A DNA stretch of 64,000 bases from Pseudooceanicola sp. (GCF_029213205.1 NZ_JARGNH010000001.1:248001-312000), one strand, 5' to 3'; shown: positions 43,725 to 55,510, counted from the first letter of the stretch. The notes: generated from the letters alone by a model not told the origin. Made by a program: numbers and translations.

Positions 43725-45353
43725 ATGTGGGATGACCTGCGCCGCGCCGGAACGGCCGCCAGGGAGCGGCGGATTCTGGACCTGTTCTCGCATGACGAAC
43801 GCCGGGCGACGGATTTCTCCGCCCGCGCCCTCGGCCTGCTCTTTGATTACTCAAAGACCTCGATCACCGCCGAGGATCGCAACGCGTTGATCGAGCTGGC
43901 CAAGGCGGCCGGCGTGCCCGCCCGCCGCGAGGCGATGTTTGCGGGCGCCAAGATCAACGAGACCGAAGGCCGCGCGGTGCTGCACAGCGCCCTTCGCAAC
44001 CTGTCCGGCGACCCGGTTCTGGTTGATGGTCAGGACGTGATGCCCGGGGTTCTGGATACTCTGGCCCGGATGCGTGCTTTTGCCAGGGCGCTGCGCTCGG
44101 GCACCTTCACCGGCCAGGGCGGGGCGATCACCGATGTGGTCAATATCGGCATCGGCGGCTCCGATCTCGGCCCGGTGATGGCGCATGCGGCGCTGACCCC
44201 CTATTGCGACGGGCCGCGCTGTCATTTCGTTTCCAATGTCGACGGCGCGCATGTGCATGATGTGCTGGCCGGGCTGGATCCGACGACGACGCTGGTGATC
44301 GTCGCGTCCAAGACCTTTTCGACCATTGAAACCATGACCAATGCCGAAACCGCCCGCGCCTGGATGGCGGCATCACTGCGCGAACCGGGGCGGCAATTCG
44401 CGGCACTGTCATCGAATCTGGAGGCCACCGCCGATTGGGGGATCGATCCCAGCCGGGTGTTCGGCTTTGAGGATTGGGTCGGCGGGCGCTATTCGATCTG
44501 GGGGCCGATCGGGCTGTCGCTGATGCTGGCGATCGGGCCTGAGCGGTTCCGCGACTTCCTCTCTGGGGCCGAGGCGATGGATCGGCATTTCCGCGACGCG
44601 CCGCTGGCCGAAAACCTGCCGGTGTTGCTGGCGCTGGTCGGGCTTTGGCATCATCAGGTGCTGGGCCATCCGACCCGCGCGGTGCTGCCCTATGAGCAGC
44701 GGCTGCTGCGCCTGCCGGCCTATCTTCAGCAGTTGGAGATGGAAAGCAATGGCAAGCGGGTGGCGATGGATGGCAGCGACCTGACCCTGCCGTCCGGGCC
44801 GATTGTCTGGGGGGAGCCGGGCACCAATGGGCAGCACGCGTTCTATCAGCTGATCCATCAGGGCACCCAGGTGGTGCCCTGTGAATTCCTGATCGGTGCC
44901 GAGGGTCATGAACCTGATCAGGCGCATCAGCACCGGCTGCTGATCGCCAATTGCCTGGCGCAATCCAAGGCGCTGATGCGGGGCCGAACCCTTGCGGAGG
45001 CGCGGGCGATGCTGGCGGCCAAGGGGCTGTCAGGCGCCGCGCTGGAGCGGCAGGCGCGGCATCGGGTGTTCCCCGGCAACCGGCCCAGCGTGACGCTCGC
45101 CTATCCCAAGCTGACGCCCGCGGTGCTGGGCCAGATCGTGGCGCTCTATGAGCATCGGGTGTTTGTCGAGGGGACGATCCTGGGGATCAACTCCTATGAC
45201 CAATGGGGTGTGGAACTGGGCAAGGAGCTGGCGCTGGCACTGGCGCCGCTGCTTGAGGGCGCCGTGGCTGGTCCTGATATCGACGGGTCCACCCGCGCGC
45301 TGCTGGAATATGCAGGCGCGGGGCAAACGCGAGCGGCGGACGGCGATCAATAG
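43725..45353 (+). CDS. pgi: Glucose-6-phosphate isomerase
   Basis: A 542-residue phosphoglucose isomerase that interconverts glucose 6-phosphate and fructose 6-phosphate. [41 protein letters not shown] and the C-terminal [19 protein letters not shown] are the known signatures. I chose ATG 43725 because GGAGGAG precedes it by five bases; ATG 43704, 21 bases earlier, is in frame but lacks such a site. It is the third gene of zwf-pgl-pgi. Its end overlaps a convergent small gene by seven bases. Confidence 0.95.
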   Translation: MWDDLRRAGTAARERRILDLFSHDERRATDFSARALGLLFDYSKTSITAEDRNALIELAKAAGVPARREAMFAGAKINETEGRAVLHSALRNLSGDPVLVDGQDVMPGVLDTLARMRAFARALRSGTFTGQGGAITDVVNIGIGGSDLGPVMAHAALTPYCDGPRCHFVSNVDGAHVHDVLAGLDPTTTLVIVASKTFSTIETMTNAETARAWMAASLREPGRQFAALSSNLEATADWGIDPSRVFGFEDWVGGRYSIWGPIGLSLMLAIGPERFRDFLSGAEAMDRHFRDAPLAENLPVLLALVGLWHHQVLGHPTRAVLPYEQRLLRLPAYLQQLEMESNGKRVAMDGSDLTLPSGPIVWGEPGTNGQHAFYQLIHQGTQVVPCEFLIGAEGHEPDQAHQHRLLIANCLAQSKALMRGRTLAEARAMLAAKGLSGAALERQARHRVFPGNRPSVTLAYPKLTPAVLGQIVALYEHRVFVEGTILGINSYDQWGVELGKELALALAPLLEGAVAGPDIDGSTRALLEYAGAGQTRAADGDQ

Positions 45354-45709
45354 CAGATGCTGCGGCCCCAGGACGGGTAGCAAAACATCCGGCTCTTTTC
45401 GGTCGCGGCGTCCTCGATCATGATCAAAAGCGCGTCCTGACCGGCGGCGGCGGCCTTGGCCGCCTCGACCAGCGCGTCCTTGTCGGTAAAGGCGTCGGCC
45501 GCGGCGACGGTGGAATCGTCCAACGAGGCGCGCAGGCGAAGGGCGGCCAGCATCAGCACCGGATCGTTGCGCTCTTTGCCGAGTGCGATCAGCTCTTCGG
45601 AAAGGATCACCTGTTGCATCAACCCGGGGCTGGGCGCGGGATCATCCGCGGCGCTGAGCGGCAAAGCACTGGCAGCGAACAGGGCGAAGGCGGCGACAAA
45701 GGGTTTCAT
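45347..45709 (-). CDS. Small exported protein of unknown function
   Basis: A 120-residue protein with a clear signal peptide ([20 protein letters not shown], cleavage near SAADD). The mature part is mainly helical and Ala-rich, ending [13 protein letters not shown] with two Cys that could form a disulfide in the periplasm. I do not recognise the family. AGGAG lies 10 bases upstream of the chosen ATG. It converges on pgi and overlaps its last seven bases. Confidence 0.75.
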   Translation of the reverse strand: MKPFVAAFALFAASALPLSAADDPAPSPGLMQQVILSEELIALGKERNDPVLMLAALRLRASLDDSTVAAADAFTDKDALVEAAKAAAAGQDALLIMIEDAATEKSRMFCYPSWGRSICY

Positions 45710-45790
45710 ACTTGAAACTTCTCCTGATTTCAAAACAGCTTGCGCTGAGAATTTAACCCAAACCCGGCCCCGGGCAAGTGACAAATCTGT

Positions 45791-46228
45791 TCAGGCTTGG
45801 GTGTCGCAGGGGATGTCGAAACCGGGTGGCGCCAGGGTAAACCCCTGAAACCGGAACGCCGGCGAGACGGTGCAGCCGACCAGCGACCACGCACCGGTGC
45901 TGCGCGCTGCCTGCCAATACGCGGTCGGCACAACGATCTGCGGGGCCTCACCAGCCAGCAGGTCCGGGCCCAGCCGGTGGTCGCGCGCCGGGGCGCTGTC
46001 AACTGCCGACAGCGACAGGATCAACGGCGCGCCGGCGTAGAAATGCCAGATCTCGGTGGCGTCGACCCGGTGCCAATGGCTGCGCTCACCGGCCTTCAGC
46101 AGGAAATAGATGCAGGTGCCGCTGGGCCGCTCATCACCCACGCTGGGGGCGATCCAGGTCTGCCGGTAATATCCGCCCTCGGGATGCGGGGCGAGGTTCA
46201 GGCGGGCGATGATCTGATCGGCGGTCAT
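45791..46228 (-). CDS. Cupin-fold protein, DUF985 family
   Basis: A 145-residue small cupin. HPEGGYYRQTW, IYFLLKAGERSHWHRVDATE and HFYAGAPLILSL match the DUF985 family, with the His/Glu motif HWHRVDATEIWH that may bind a metal. The function is unknown. It starts three bases after the stop of the DUF2568 gene, so the two are probably cotranscribed. Confidence 0.88.
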   Translation of the reverse strand: MTADQIIARLNLAPHPEGGYYRQTWIAPSVGDERPSGTCIYFLLKAGERSHWHRVDATEIWHFYAGAPLILSLSAVDSAPARDHRLGPDLLAGEAPQIVVPTAYWQAARSTGAWSLVGCTVSPAFRFQGFTLAPPGFDIPCDTQA

Positions 46229-46231
46229 CGC

Positions 46232-46570
46232 TCAGAGGATCCCCAGCTTGGTGGCGAGCGCCAGATGCAGGACCACAAGGGCCGCAAAGACGGCGCCGAC
46301 AGCGGCCCCGTCGCGCCAGGCCAGGCCGATGGCCCCGGCGGCGAAAATCGCGGATTTGAACCCCAGCAGCGCCGACCCGCTGAGTCGCGTGGCAGAGCTC
46401 GGCGCCGCGAACCGCGTCCAGAGCGCCACCGCGATCAGCACCAGGATCGCCGCCAGCACCCAGCCCATCCAGCCGGGGCGCAGCGCCAGCCCGACTCGGG
46501 CAAGGCCGATCAGCAGCGCGATTTCGAGCGTCAGCGCCAGCAGGTGATTGATGAGGATAAGCGGGGCCAT
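46232..46570 (-). CDS. Small membrane protein, YrdB/DUF2568 family
   Basis: A 112-residue membrane protein with four hydrophobic segments (NHLLALTLEIALLIGLA at the start, then roughly residues 35-50, 65-80 and 90-105). NHLLALTLEIALL and a central WTRFAAP match the DUF2568 pattern. No function is known. It precedes the DUF985 gene on the same strand. Confidence 0.8.
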   Translation of the reverse strand: MAPLILINHLLALTLEIALLIGLARVGLALRPGWMGWVLAAILVLIAVALWTRFAAPSSATRLSGSALLGFKSAIFAAGAIGLAWRDGAAVGAVFAALVVLHLALATKLGIL

Positions 46571-46617
46571 GCGCGCAGCATTCGTCGAAATATGCGCGCA
46601 GGCAAGTCCCTATGCCC

Positions 46618-47973
<1,356 letters not shown>

Positions 47974-47994
47974 TTAGCGCAACCAGTTGCAGGC

Positions 47995-48867
47995 TCAGCG
48001 CGACGCCCGGGCCAGCCGCCGTTCGCGCAGATAGGTGTAAAGACCCGAGGCGATGATGATCGCCGCGCCCAGCAGGGTGAGCGCATCCGGGCGTTCGGCA
48101 AGGACCACCATGCCGATGATCAGCGAAAACACCAGCCGTGCATAGCGGAACGGCATGATCGCCGAAGCGTCTCCGACCCGTGTCGCCAGCACGATGGTAT
48201 AATAGCCCGAGGTGCCAAAAAGCACCGCGCCCAGCAGGCGCAGGGGATCTGGCTGCACCATCGCCACCGGCGTGGCACCGGTCAGCAGCAACAGAAACGG
48301 CGCGGCGACTATCAGCGCGGCAAAGCCATAGAACGACACGGTGACCGAGGACAGCGCGGCGGGCAGGTGGCGTGAGGCCAGATCGCGCGCCGCAATCGCC
48401 AGCACCGCGCCCAGCACCAGCAGCGCCTGCGGCTGAAATCCCTGCACACCGGGGCGGATGATGATCAGCACCCCGACAAAGCCGACGCAGATCGCGCTCC
48501 AGCGGCGCCAGCCGACGGATTCGCCCAGAAACAGCGCCGCGCCCAGGGTGATTGCCAGCGGTGTCGCCTGAAACACCGCCGCCACGGTGCTGAGCGGCAC
48601 CAGCGACAGTGAGGTGATGAAACACACGGCTGCCACCGCCTCGGAGGCGGTGCGCAGGATAAAGGAAGGATGGCGCATCGCCGGGTGCCACAGCGGGCTG
48701 CGCCCGAACCGCGCCGCCAGTGCGAACATCACCATGCCGCCCATGCCCAGCATCCCGATCACCTGCCCGGTGGGCAGCGACACCGTCAGTTGCTTGATCC
48801 AGAGATCTTCGACCGAAAACAGGGCCATCGACAGGATGACAAGGAAAATGCCGCGCAGATTGTCCAT
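47995..48867 (-). CDS. EamA/DMT-family transporter
   Basis: A 290-residue membrane protein with ten predicted helices arranged as two EamA repeats (about residues 5-135 and 145-285). Each half starts with a helix and ends in the conserved Pro/Gly-rich segment before the boundary (LGAALFLGESVGWRRW; GMVVLAERPDALTLLGAAII). It is likely an inner-membrane exporter of a metabolite; the substrate is unknown. It lies between eno and the Fur-family gene on the same strand. Confidence 0.88.
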   Translation of the reverse strand: MDNLRGIFLVILSMALFSVEDLWIKQLTVSLPTGQVIGMLGMGGMVMFALAARFGRSPLWHPAMRHPSFILRTASEAVAAVCFITSLSLVPLSTVAAVFQATPLAITLGAALFLGESVGWRRWSAICVGFVGVLIIIRPGVQGFQPQALLVLGAVLAIAARDLASRHLPAALSSVTVSFYGFAALIVAAPFLLLLTGATPVAMVQPDPLRLLGAVLFGTSGYYTIVLATRVGDASAIMPFRYARLVFSLIIGMVVLAERPDALTLLGAAIIIASGLYTYLRERRLARASR

Positions 48868-48934
48868 GGATCACCCGGAAAAATACCGCTCCGCTGTGGG
48901 CCGGGTTCCGGGCACTGTCAAGCCGGCACTGACG

Positions 48935-49363
48935 TCAGCCCTTGTCCTTTTTCGTCCGCCGCACGCCGTAAAGCTCCAGCTTGTGACCGCGCAGCTCATA
49001 GCCCAGTTTGGCGGCGATCCGGTCTTGCAGCGCCTCGATGTCGGGGTCGAAGAATTCGATCACCTTGCCGGTCTCGATATCGATCAGATGGTCGTGATGT
49101 TCGCGCTCGGCATCCTCATAGCGGGCCCGGCCATCGCCGAAATCGACCTTTTCCAGGATCCCCGCCTCTTCGAACAGCTTGACGGTGCGGTAGACCGTGG
49201 CCAGCGAGATCCGCGGATCGGCGGCATTGGCGCGATTGTGCAGCTCTTCGACATCCGGGTGGTCGCGGGCGCTGTCCAAAACATCGGCAATCACCCGGCG
49301 CTGATCGGTCAGGCGCAGGCCCTGCGTTTCGCAGCGTTCAAGGATGGTGTCGCGTTTGCTCAT
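48935..49363 (-). CDS. fur: Fur-family metal regulator (Fur/Mur)
   Basis: A 142-residue ferric uptake regulator-type protein. The winged helix includes LRLTDQRRVIADVLDSARDH and RISLATVYRTVKLFEEAGIL; the dimerisation domain has EHHDHLIDIETGKVIEFFD with the metal ligands. In Rhodobacterales and Rhizobiales the closest relatives are Mur proteins that respond to manganese, so Mn rather than Fe sensing is possible. I chose ATG 49363, which gives MSKRDTILERC. It has none of the heme-binding features of Irr. Confidence 0.92.
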   Translation of the reverse strand: MSKRDTILERCETQGLRLTDQRRVIADVLDSARDHPDVEELHNRANAADPRISLATVYRTVKLFEEAGILEKVDFGDGRARYEDAEREHHDHLIDIETGKVIEFFDPDIEALQDRIAAKLGYELRGHKLELYGVRRTKKDKG

Positions 49364-49465
49364 CAGTCCCCCGGTCCGCCCCTTTTGGCAGGACTGGGCC
49401 TTTTGTGGCAAGCGGGTTGTGCCCCTGGCGCCCGATCTGACCTGCGCCGGTTTGGCGCGGGCCGC

Positions 49466-51028
49466 TCATTCCCACTCGATGGTGCCCGGCGGTTTGCTGG
49501 TGATGTCATAGGTCACCCGGTTGATGCCCTTGACCTCGTTGATGATCCGCGTGGCGGTTTCACCGAGGAAATCATGGGTGAACGGGTAATAATCCGCCGT
49601 CATCCCGTCGACCGAGGTCACCGCGCGCAGGGCGCAGGCAAAGTCATAGGTGCGCCCGTCGCCCATCACACCCACGGTGCGCACCGGCAGGATGGCAACA
49701 AAGGCCTGCCAGATCTCGTCATAGAGATTGTGGCGCCGAATCTGGTCAATGAACACCGCATCGGCCTGGCGCAGGATCGCCAGCTTTTCGCGGGTGATTT
49801 CGCCCGGACAGCGGATCGCGAGGCCCGGGCCGGGGAACGGATGCCGCCCGATGAACGAGGCAGGCAGGCCCAGCTCATGGCCCAGCGCCCGGACCTCGTC
49901 CTTGAACAATTCGCGCAGCGGTTCGACCAGCTTCAGCCCCATCTTTTCGGGCAGGCCGCCGACATTGTGGTGCGATTTGATGGTGACCGAGGGGCCGCCG
50001 GAAAACGACACCGATTCAATCACATCCGGGTAAAGCGTGCCCTGAGCCAGGAATTTTGCGCCGTCGATCTGATGGGCGTATTTCTGGAACACGTCGATGA
50101 ACAGGCGGCCAATGATCTTGCGCTTGGTTTCGGGGTCGCTGACCCCGTCCAGCTCGCCGAGGAACAGCGCGGATTCATCGGCATGGATCAGCGGGATATT
50201 GTAATTGTCGCGGAACATCGCGACGACTTCTTCGGCCTCGTTCTGGCGCAGCAAGCCATGGTCGACAAAGACGCAAGTCAGGTTGTCGCCAATCGCTTCA
50301 TGGATCAGCACCGCCGCGACCGAGCTGTCGACCCCGCCGGAGAGACCGCAGATCACCTTGGCATCGCCGACCTGTTCGCGGATCAGCCGGATCGCCTCTT
50401 CGCGATAGGCGGCCATGGTCCAGTCGCCGCTGAAGCCGGCCAGGCGGACGAAATTCTCGTACAGCGTCTTGCCATTTGGGGTGTGATGCACCTCGGGGTG
50501 GAACTGCACCGCAAAGAAGTTGCGGGTGAGGTCGGCGGTGATCGCATAGGGCGCATTCGGCGAGGTGCCATAGACCGCAAAGCCCGGTGCCAGCTCGGCG
50601 ACATGATCGCCATGGCTCATCCAGACCTGCTCGCGCCCGTCAAGGAACCAGCCGGTCAGCAGGTCGATCTTGTCGGCGCTGGCGGTGACATAGGCGCGGC
50701 CGAATTCGGCGGTGCCATCCCCGCTTTCGACCCGACCACCCAGCATCTGCATCATCACCTGCTGGCCATAGCAAATGCCCAGCACCGGCACCCCGAGGTC
50801 GAACACCTGCTCCGGTGGGTGCGGCGATCCGGCGTCGATCACCGAGGCGGGGCCGCCAGAGAGAATCACCGCTTTTGGTGCGAAATCACTCAGAAAGGCC
50901 GGGGTCACCGTCTGAAACGGGTGAATTTCACAATAGACGTTCAATTCGCGCAGGCGACGGGCGATGAGCTGCGTCACCTGGCTGCCGAAATCGATGATGA
51001 GGAGGCGGTCGTGCGATATCTGGCTCAT
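49466..51028 (-). CDS. guaA: GMP synthase (glutamine-hydrolysing)
   Basis: A 520-residue two-domain enzyme for the last step of GMP synthesis. The glutamine amidotransferase part has [15 protein letters not shown] with the nucleophile Cys and [12 protein letters not shown] with the His. The ATP pyrophosphatase part has the P-loop [12 protein letters not shown], and the C-terminal dimerisation domain ends [14 protein letters not shown] 51028 gives [17 protein letters not shown], the normal start. The length is standard. Confidence 0.97.
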   Translation of the reverse strand: MSQISHDRLLIIDFGSQVTQLIARRLRELNVYCEIHPFQTVTPAFLSDFAPKAVILSGGPASVIDAGSPHPPEQVFDLGVPVLGICYGQQVMMQMLGGRVESGDGTAEFGRAYVTASADKIDLLTGWFLDGREQVWMSHGDHVAELAPGFAVYGTSPNAPYAITADLTRNFFAVQFHPEVHHTPNGKTLYENFVRLAGFSGDWTMAAYREEAIRLIREQVGDAKVICGLSGGVDSSVAAVLIHEAIGDNLTCVFVDHGLLRQNEAEEVVAMFRDNYNIPLIHADESALFLGELDGVSDPETKRKIIGRLFIDVFQKYAHQIDGAKFLAQGTLYPDVIESVSFSGGPSVTIKSHHNVGGLPEKMGLKLVEPLRELFKDEVRALGHELGLPASFIGRHPFPGPGLAIRCPGEITREKLAILRQADAVFIDQIRRHNLYDEIWQAFVAILPVRTVGVMGDGRTYDFACALRAVTSVDGMTADYYPFTHDFLGETATRIINEVKGINRVTYDITSKPPGTIEWE

Positions 51029-51103
51029 GAAACAGCGTTTAGGGCCGGGGCGCGCGGCGTGCAAGAGGCTCTGGCGCTCGACAGGCGGTGAGCGGCCACC
51101 ACC

Positions 51104-51156
51104 GGGGGGCTGTCTGCCCCCCGGACCCCCCGAGGATATTTTCGACCAGAGGAAGC
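51104..51156 (-). repeat. Dispersed post-gene element, copy 2
   Basis: Hairpin GGGGGGC-TGTCT-GCCCCCC (51104-51122), then CCCCCCGAGGATATTTT and GACCAGAGGAAGC. On the minus strand it begins 32 bases after the stop of the flavin oxidoreductase gene. It shares almost all of its 3' half with copy 1 (36105-36176). Confidence 0.85.
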
Positions 51157-51187
51157 TGCAGGAGGGCGCCGCGGCGCTCAGCGATCC

Positions 51188-52195
51188 TCAGGCGCCGGGC
51201 GCGGCGTCGAACCCCAGATCGCGCAGCGCGGCGGCGGCCAGGGCAAAGCTGTAACGCCGGGCGGCGGGGTCGTGAATTTGGCCCGAGATGATCACCTCAT
51301 CCGGCTGGTGCTGGTCGATCAGGGTCTTGAGTTCAGCCCGGATGGTGTCTGGGGCGCCGCAGGCGCGGATGCGGCCACCGATATTGGTCATCCGGATCAT
51401 TGCCGGATCGGCGTGATCCTCCAGCCGGTCGACCGGGGCGGGCACCTTGCCCGGGCGGCCAGAGCGCAGGTTGATCATGCCGAGCTGGGCCGAGGTGCGC
51501 AGGCGTGCGGCCTCGGCGTCGGTGTCGGCGGCAAAGACATTGATCGCCATCATGAAATGCGGGGCGGCCAGGTGAGCGGAGGGGCGGAAGGTCTGGCGAT
51601 AGATCGCCGCCGCCTCTTCCAGCGCATCGGGGGCGAAATGCGAGGCAAAGGCATAGGGCAGACCGAAATGCGCCGCCAGCTGCGCGCCGTAGAGCGAGGA
51701 GCCGAGGATCCAGATCGGCACATTGGTGTCGCTGCCGGGGATCGCGCGCAGGTGCTGACCGGGTTCGATCGGGCCGAGATAGGCCATCAGTTCCAACACA
51801 TCCTGCGGAAAGGTATCGGGGGCCGAAAGGTTGCGGCGCAGCGCCCGCGCGGTTTCCATATCGGTGCCGGGCGCGCGCCCGAGGCCAAGGTCGATGCGGT
51901 CCGGAAACATCGTTGCCAGGGTGCCGAATTGTTCGGCGATCACCAGCGGCGAATGGTTCGGCAGCATGATCCCGCCTGATCCGACGCGGATGGTTTTGGT
52001 CTGCCCGGCGACATGGCCGATCAGCACCGAGGTGGCGGCTGAGGCAATGCCGGGCATGTTGTGATGCTCAGCCAGCCAGAATCGGGTGTAGCCCTCGGCC
52101 TCGGCCACCTGGGCCAGGGCAACCGAGGCGGTGATCGCCTCGGCTGCGCTGTGGCCTTCGGAAACGGGAGACAGGTCGAGAAGGGAATAGCGCAT
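51188..52195 (-). CDS. LLM-class flavin-dependent oxidoreductase
   Basis: A 335-residue luciferase-like monooxygenase-fold protein of the MsnO8/YhbW type. [60 protein letters not shown] and GLGRAPGTD are the subfamily signatures around the flavin site. It should use FMNH2 and oxygen, with an unknown substrate. ATG 52195 is preceded by AAGGAG at five bases. It stands alone upstream of the repeat element and guaA. Confidence 0.9.
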   Translation of the reverse strand: MRYSLLDLSPVSEGHSAAEAITASVALAQVAEAEGYTRFWLAEHHNMPGIASAATSVLIGHVAGQTKTIRVGSGGIMLPNHSPLVIAEQFGTLATMFPDRIDLGLGRAPGTDMETARALRRNLSAPDTFPQDVLELMAYLGPIEPGQHLRAIPGSDTNVPIWILGSSLYGAQLAAHFGLPYAFASHFAPDALEEAAAIYRQTFRPSAHLAAPHFMMAINVFAADTDAEAARLRTSAQLGMINLRSGRPGKVPAPVDRLEDHADPAMIRMTNIGGRIRACGAPDTIRAELKTLIDQHQPDEVIISGQIHDPAARRYSFALAAAALRDLGFDAAPGA

Positions 52196-52304
52196 GATCG
52201 CTCCTTGCCAGATGGGTCGGGGGCAGTGAATTCGACCCGGCATGCAAGTGCAAGGCCCGCAGCGGATCCGCCGCCCTTGTGGAGCCTTCCCCCCCTGCGA
52301 GGTC

Positions 52305-53006
52305 TCAGCTGTCGGTCTGTCCGGTGACGGTCCAGCCCTCGACCAGCCTGTCGATGGCGGCGATCCGCTCTTCGGTTTTGGGATGGCTCATCAGCCAGGC
52401 GGGGGCGGTGCCGCCGTTGCTGCCGGTTAGGCTGGCGAGTTTCAGGAACAAGGATTTCTGCGGTTCGGTGCCGATCCCGGCCTTGGTCAGCAGCGCGGCG
52501 GCATAGGCATCGGCCTCATATTCATCCGAGCGCGACAGGCGCGCCGCCAGCAGCGATGTCAGTGCCCCGGCGATATAGATGCCAAGCCCGGGGATCAGCC
52601 GCGACAGCACCAGCCCGAGCGCGGTGCGCAAGGCGTTCTGGCCGGAAAAGTCGATCATCCGCCGCCGCGAATGGCCCAGGGCAACATGGCCGAGCTCATG
52701 CGCAATCACCGAGGTCAGTTCCTCGGCGGTGACCAGGCCTTCGCGGAATTTTCGGTAAAAGCCGCGCGTTAGGAAAATCCGGCCGTCCGGGGCGGCGAGG
52801 CCGTTCACCGGCTCGATCTCATAGAGATGCACCCGGATGCTGGGCAGGTCCAGCGCCTGTGCCAGCCGGTTGGTCAAGGCCCGCAGCTGCGGATCGGCGA
52901 GCTCGGTCGAGCGCGCGTCAAGCTCGCGCCCGGTGCGCCAGACCGAGAACCGGTAGGCGACCAGGCCATAGAGCAAGGCCAGCAGGATTGGGGTCAGGCG
53001 CAGCAT
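52305..53006 (-). CDS. M48-family metalloprotease
   Basis: A 233-residue membrane-anchored zinc peptidase. An N-terminal hydrophobic segment ([17 protein letters not shown]) anchors it, and the catalytic HExxH is in [18 protein letters not shown] with the third ligand Glu in [15 protein letters not shown], as in HtpX/Oma1/BepA-related proteins. The domain after the motif contains the usual [13 protein letters not shown] role in envelope protein quality control is likely. I chose ATG 53006; a longer open frame upstream overlaps the DedA gene and is not real. Confidence 0.88.
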   Translation of the reverse strand: MLRLTPILLALLYGLVAYRFSVWRTGRELDARSTELADPQLRALTNRLAQALDLPSIRVHLYEIEPVNGLAAPDGRIFLTRGFYRKFREGLVTAEELTSVIAHELGHVALGHSRRRMIDFSGQNALRTALGLVLSRLIPGLGIYIAGALTSLLAARLSRSDEYEADAYAAALLTKAGIGTEPQKSLFLKLASLTGSNGGTAPAWLMSHPKTEERIAAIDRLVEGWTVTGQTDS

Positions 53007-53044
53007 GGGATCGATATGGGGGTTTGCAGCGGGCGGGGCAATGG

Positions 53045-53668
53045 TCAGCCTTTGCCGTGGGGGCCGGTGCGACCGTTGCTGCGGCGGCGCAGGGTCCGGG
53101 TCATCCAGAATGCCGACAGGCCCATCAGCGCCAGGGCGGCGGCTAGCCCGCTCAGATCCTGGGCGAATTCGGCAGCCATATCGAGCTGCCCGGCAAACAG
53201 CCGCCCCAGCCCGATATAGATCGCCACCCAGGCCACTTCGCCCGCCGCGCCCCAGAGGGTGAATTTCAAGTGGTGGAACCGGGTCAAACCGGCGGCGAAA
53301 TTGGCATAGGGGCCCAGCGGCGACACCAGCCAGCGGCTGAAAAACACCCCCGGGCCGCCGTGCTTGTCGGTCAGCGCCCGGGCGCGCTCGAACAGGGCGC
53401 GGCGCTTTGGCCGCCTGGCAAGCAGCCGCTCCAGCCGCGCGGACCCGGCCCGGGCGATCAGATATCCGGCCTGATCGCCGATCACCGCGCCGGCCAGGGC
53501 GCCGCCGGCGGTGGCGGCCAGCGTCATATCGCCCGAGGCGGTAAAGGCACCGGCGGTCAGCATCGCCAGCGAGGACGGCACCGGCAGCGCCAGGCAGGAC
53601 AAGAAGGTGATCACCGCCAACAGCGGCACGCCCCAATCGGCGATCAGGGCAAACAAGGTGTCGGTCAT
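53045..53668 (-). CDS. DedA-family membrane protein
   Basis: A 207-residue VTT/DedA protein. Hydrophobic helices near residues 10-35, 45-65, 135-160 and 170-190 flank the conserved loop: GDQAGYLIAR and FSRWLVSPLGPYANFAAGLT with a membrane-embedded Arg/Pro motif. Members move phospholipids or undecaprenyl phosphate across membranes. Its ATG overlaps the stop of the preceding small gene (ATGA). Confidence 0.87.
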   Translation of the reverse strand: MTDTLFALIADWGVPLLAVITFLSCLALPVPSSLAMLTAGAFTASGDMTLAATAGGALAGAVIGDQAGYLIARAGSARLERLLARRPKRRALFERARALTDKHGGPGVFFSRWLVSPLGPYANFAAGLTRFHHLKFTLWGAAGEVAWVAIYIGLGRLFAGQLDMAAEFAQDLSGLAAALALMGLSAFWMTRTLRRRSNGRTGPHGKG

Positions 53669-54042
53669 TTTGCCGGCTGCGCCGCTTGTTGGGGGGGGAC
53701 GGATTGTGCGGCAAGGAACACCGACAGTTCGGCGATCAGCTGCTCCACCGGCACCCCGTCACGCGCCGCGATCTCGGCCAGGGTGGCGCGCTGCGGCGGT
53801 GGCATCGGCAGGCGCAGGAAGGCGGCCAGATCCTGCGGCGGTACATGCCAGGAGTGGGCGATATAGCGCGGCGTCATCCAGGCCTCGAGGGTCTGGTCGC
53901 GATGGCTGGGATCGGTCCAGTAGATCATAAAGACCAGCGTCCGCACCACAAAGAACAGCGCCGCCAGGCTGGCCAGGGCAAACAGCGACAGGGCCAGCGG
54001 ATGTTGGCGGATCAGGCGGGTCAGGGCAGGGCGATCAGACAT
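53665..54042 (-). CDS. Membrane-anchored protein of unknown function
   Basis: A 125-residue protein with one N-terminal transmembrane helix (about residues 17-40, LSLFALASLAALFFVVRTLV) followed by a short soluble domain. That domain has HVPPQDLAAFLRLP and ATLAEIAARDGVPVEQLIAE, which looks like a small helical repeat. I do not recognise the family. A run of eight G on the plus strand (53691-53698) lies near its 3' end. It is translationally coupled to the DedA gene. Confidence 0.8.
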   Translation of the reverse strand: MSDRPALTRLIRQHPLALSLFALASLAALFFVVRTLVFMIYWTDPSHRDQTLEAWMTPRYIAHSWHVPPQDLAAFLRLPMPPPQRATLAEIAARDGVPVEQLIAELSVFLAAQSVPPQQAAQPAK

Positions 54043-54157
54043 CGGATTTGGCCTGGGCTTGCGGTTGCCTAAGCATGGCGGTTGCCACGCCGCACGGCAA
54101 GGTGCGGACGCCGGATAAAAGGATTTGTCAGCCAGGCCGGTGCGGTGCGGTCGCGTC

Positions 54158-55342
54158 TTAGCGCGACAGCTCTTTCATGCCGGTCGCCAGACCTTCCAGG
54201 GTCATCGGATGCATCCGGTCCTCAAATATCTCGCGCACCATCTTGATCGACTGGGTATAGCCCCAGTATTTCTTGGGCACCGGGTTGATCCAGAGGTTGT
54301 CGGGCCATTGCTCACGCGCCCGGCGCAGCCAGGTTTCGCCCGAATCCTCGTTCCAATGCTCATTGGCACCGCCGGGATAGGCCACCTCATAGGGCGACAT
54401 CGAGGCGTCGCCGATAAAGATCGCCTTGTAATCATGGCCATAGGTGCGCAGCACGTCCCAGGTCGGGGTCTGGTCGGACCAGCGCCGGTGATTGTCCTTC
54501 CACAGCCCCTCGTAGACGCAGTTGTGGAAATAGAAATGTTCCATGTGCTTGAATTCGGCCTTGGCCGCCGAAAACAGCTCTTCCATCACTTTGACATGCG
54601 GGTCCATTGAGCCGCCGACATCGAGAAACAGCAGAACCTTGACCGCATTGCGCCGCTCGGGCCGGGTTTTCACGTCCAGATAGCCATGTTCGGCGGTGGC
54701 GCGGATGGTGTTGTCGAGATCAAGCTCTTCGTCGGCACCGTCACGGGCCCAGCGGCGCAGGCGTTTCAGCGCCACCTTGATGTTGCGGGTGCCAAGCTCG
54801 ACAGTGTCGTCGAAATTCTTGAATTCGCGCTTGTCCCAGACCTTGACCGCCCGTTGATGGCGGGATTTTTCCTGGCCGATGCGCACCCCTTCGGGGTTGA
54901 AGCCCTGGGCGCCGAAGGGCGAGGTGCCCTTGGTGCCGATCCATTTGCTGCCACCCTCATGGCGGCTTTCCTGTTCGCGCAGCCGTTCCTTCAGCGTCTC
55001 CATCAGTTTTTCAAAACCGCCGAGCGCCTTGATCTCGTCCATCTCTTCCTTGCTAAGATGCTTTTCCGCCATCTGTTCCAGCCACTCGGCGGGCAGATCG
55101 ACCGCCTCAAGCACCTGTTCGAACGAGATGTTTTCGAGACCCTCAAAGGTCTTGGCGAAAGCGATATCGAATTTGTCGATGTTGCGTTCGTCTTTCACCA
55201 TCGCGGTCCGCGCCAGGTAATAGAACGCCTCGGGGTCATAGGTGGCGAGGCCAACCTTGATCGCCTCGAGAAAGGTCAGGTATTCGCGCAGAGTCACCGG
55301 GACGGCGTGTTTGCGCAGGTTTTCAAAGAAGGGAATGAACAT
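54158..55342 (-). CDS. VWA-domain protein, CoxE-like
   Basis: A 394-residue protein with a helical N-terminal region (about 1-190) that in this family pairs with a MoxR ATPase, and a C-terminal von Willebrand A domain. The VWA metal site reads DVGGSMD in VKVLLFLDVGGSMDPHV, slightly different from the standard DxSxS; FIGDASMSPYEV lies near the end. MoxR-VWA pairs act as chaperones or in metal/complex maturation. The ATG shares one base with the stop of the upstream 55-residue membrane gene (TGATG), and the MoxR gene lies 2.1 kb upstream on the same strand. Confidence 0.9.
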   Translation of the reverse strand: MFIPFFENLRKHAVPVTLREYLTFLEAIKVGLATYDPEAFYYLARTAMVKDERNIDKFDIAFAKTFEGLENISFEQVLEAVDLPAEWLEQMAEKHLSKEEMDEIKALGGFEKLMETLKERLREQESRHEGGSKWIGTKGTSPFGAQGFNPEGVRIGQEKSRHQRAVKVWDKREFKNFDDTVELGTRNIKVALKRLRRWARDGADEELDLDNTIRATAEHGYLDVKTRPERRNAVKVLLFLDVGGSMDPHVKVMEELFSAAKAEFKHMEHFYFHNCVYEGLWKDNHRRWSDQTPTWDVLRTYGHDYKAIFIGDASMSPYEVAYPGGANEHWNEDSGETWLRRAREQWPDNLWINPVPKKYWGYTQSIKMVREIFEDRMHPMTLEGLATGMKELSR

Positions 55343-55509
55343 CAGATCAACGCACGATGAAGGAAAAGGGTAAGGAACAGGCTACCGAGAGCCAGGATCA
55401 TGGCATGGACGACAGCGTATTGCAAAACGTCCACGGTCTTGCCGCCGCGCGACCGGGCACGCCAGCCGCCAAATAATGCGCCCAATACGGCGCCGATGAT
55501 CACCAGCAT
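55342..55509 (-). CDS. 55-residue two-helix membrane protein
   Basis: A short gene between the DUF2927 lipoprotein and the VWA gene. It starts at ATG 55509 with GGAGG five bases upstream and ends with TGA 55344-55342, overlapping the VWA start by one base. The protein has two hydrophobic helices (MLVIIGAVLGALFGGW and AVVHAMILALGSLFLTLFL) joined by a basic loop (RARSRGGK). The strong ribosome-binding site, tight overlap and clear topology support a real gene. I do not know its function; the context suggests a membrane partner of the MoxR/VWA system. Confidence 0.8.
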   Translation of the reverse strand: MLVIIGAVLGALFGGWRARSRGGKTVDVLQYAVVHAMILALGSLFLTLFLHRALI

Positions 55510-55510
55510 G

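Noticed and set aside
48587-51091. An 834-codon open frame on the plus strand opposite guaA and the Fur gene
   Set aside because: It is an antisense shadow: guaA and the Fur-family gene on the minus strand have complete motifs, and the plus-strand translation has no domain or normal composition.
53691-53698. Run of eight G as a frameshift in the small membrane-anchored gene
   Set aside because: The frame through it is open and ends with a normal stop coupled to the DedA start, so no disruption is evident.
52305-53714. M48 protease read as a 469-residue protein with a long N-terminal extension
   Set aside because: The extra 236 residues lie out of frame over the DedA gene, which has its own start, motifs and stop; the protease begins at 53006 with a membrane anchor.
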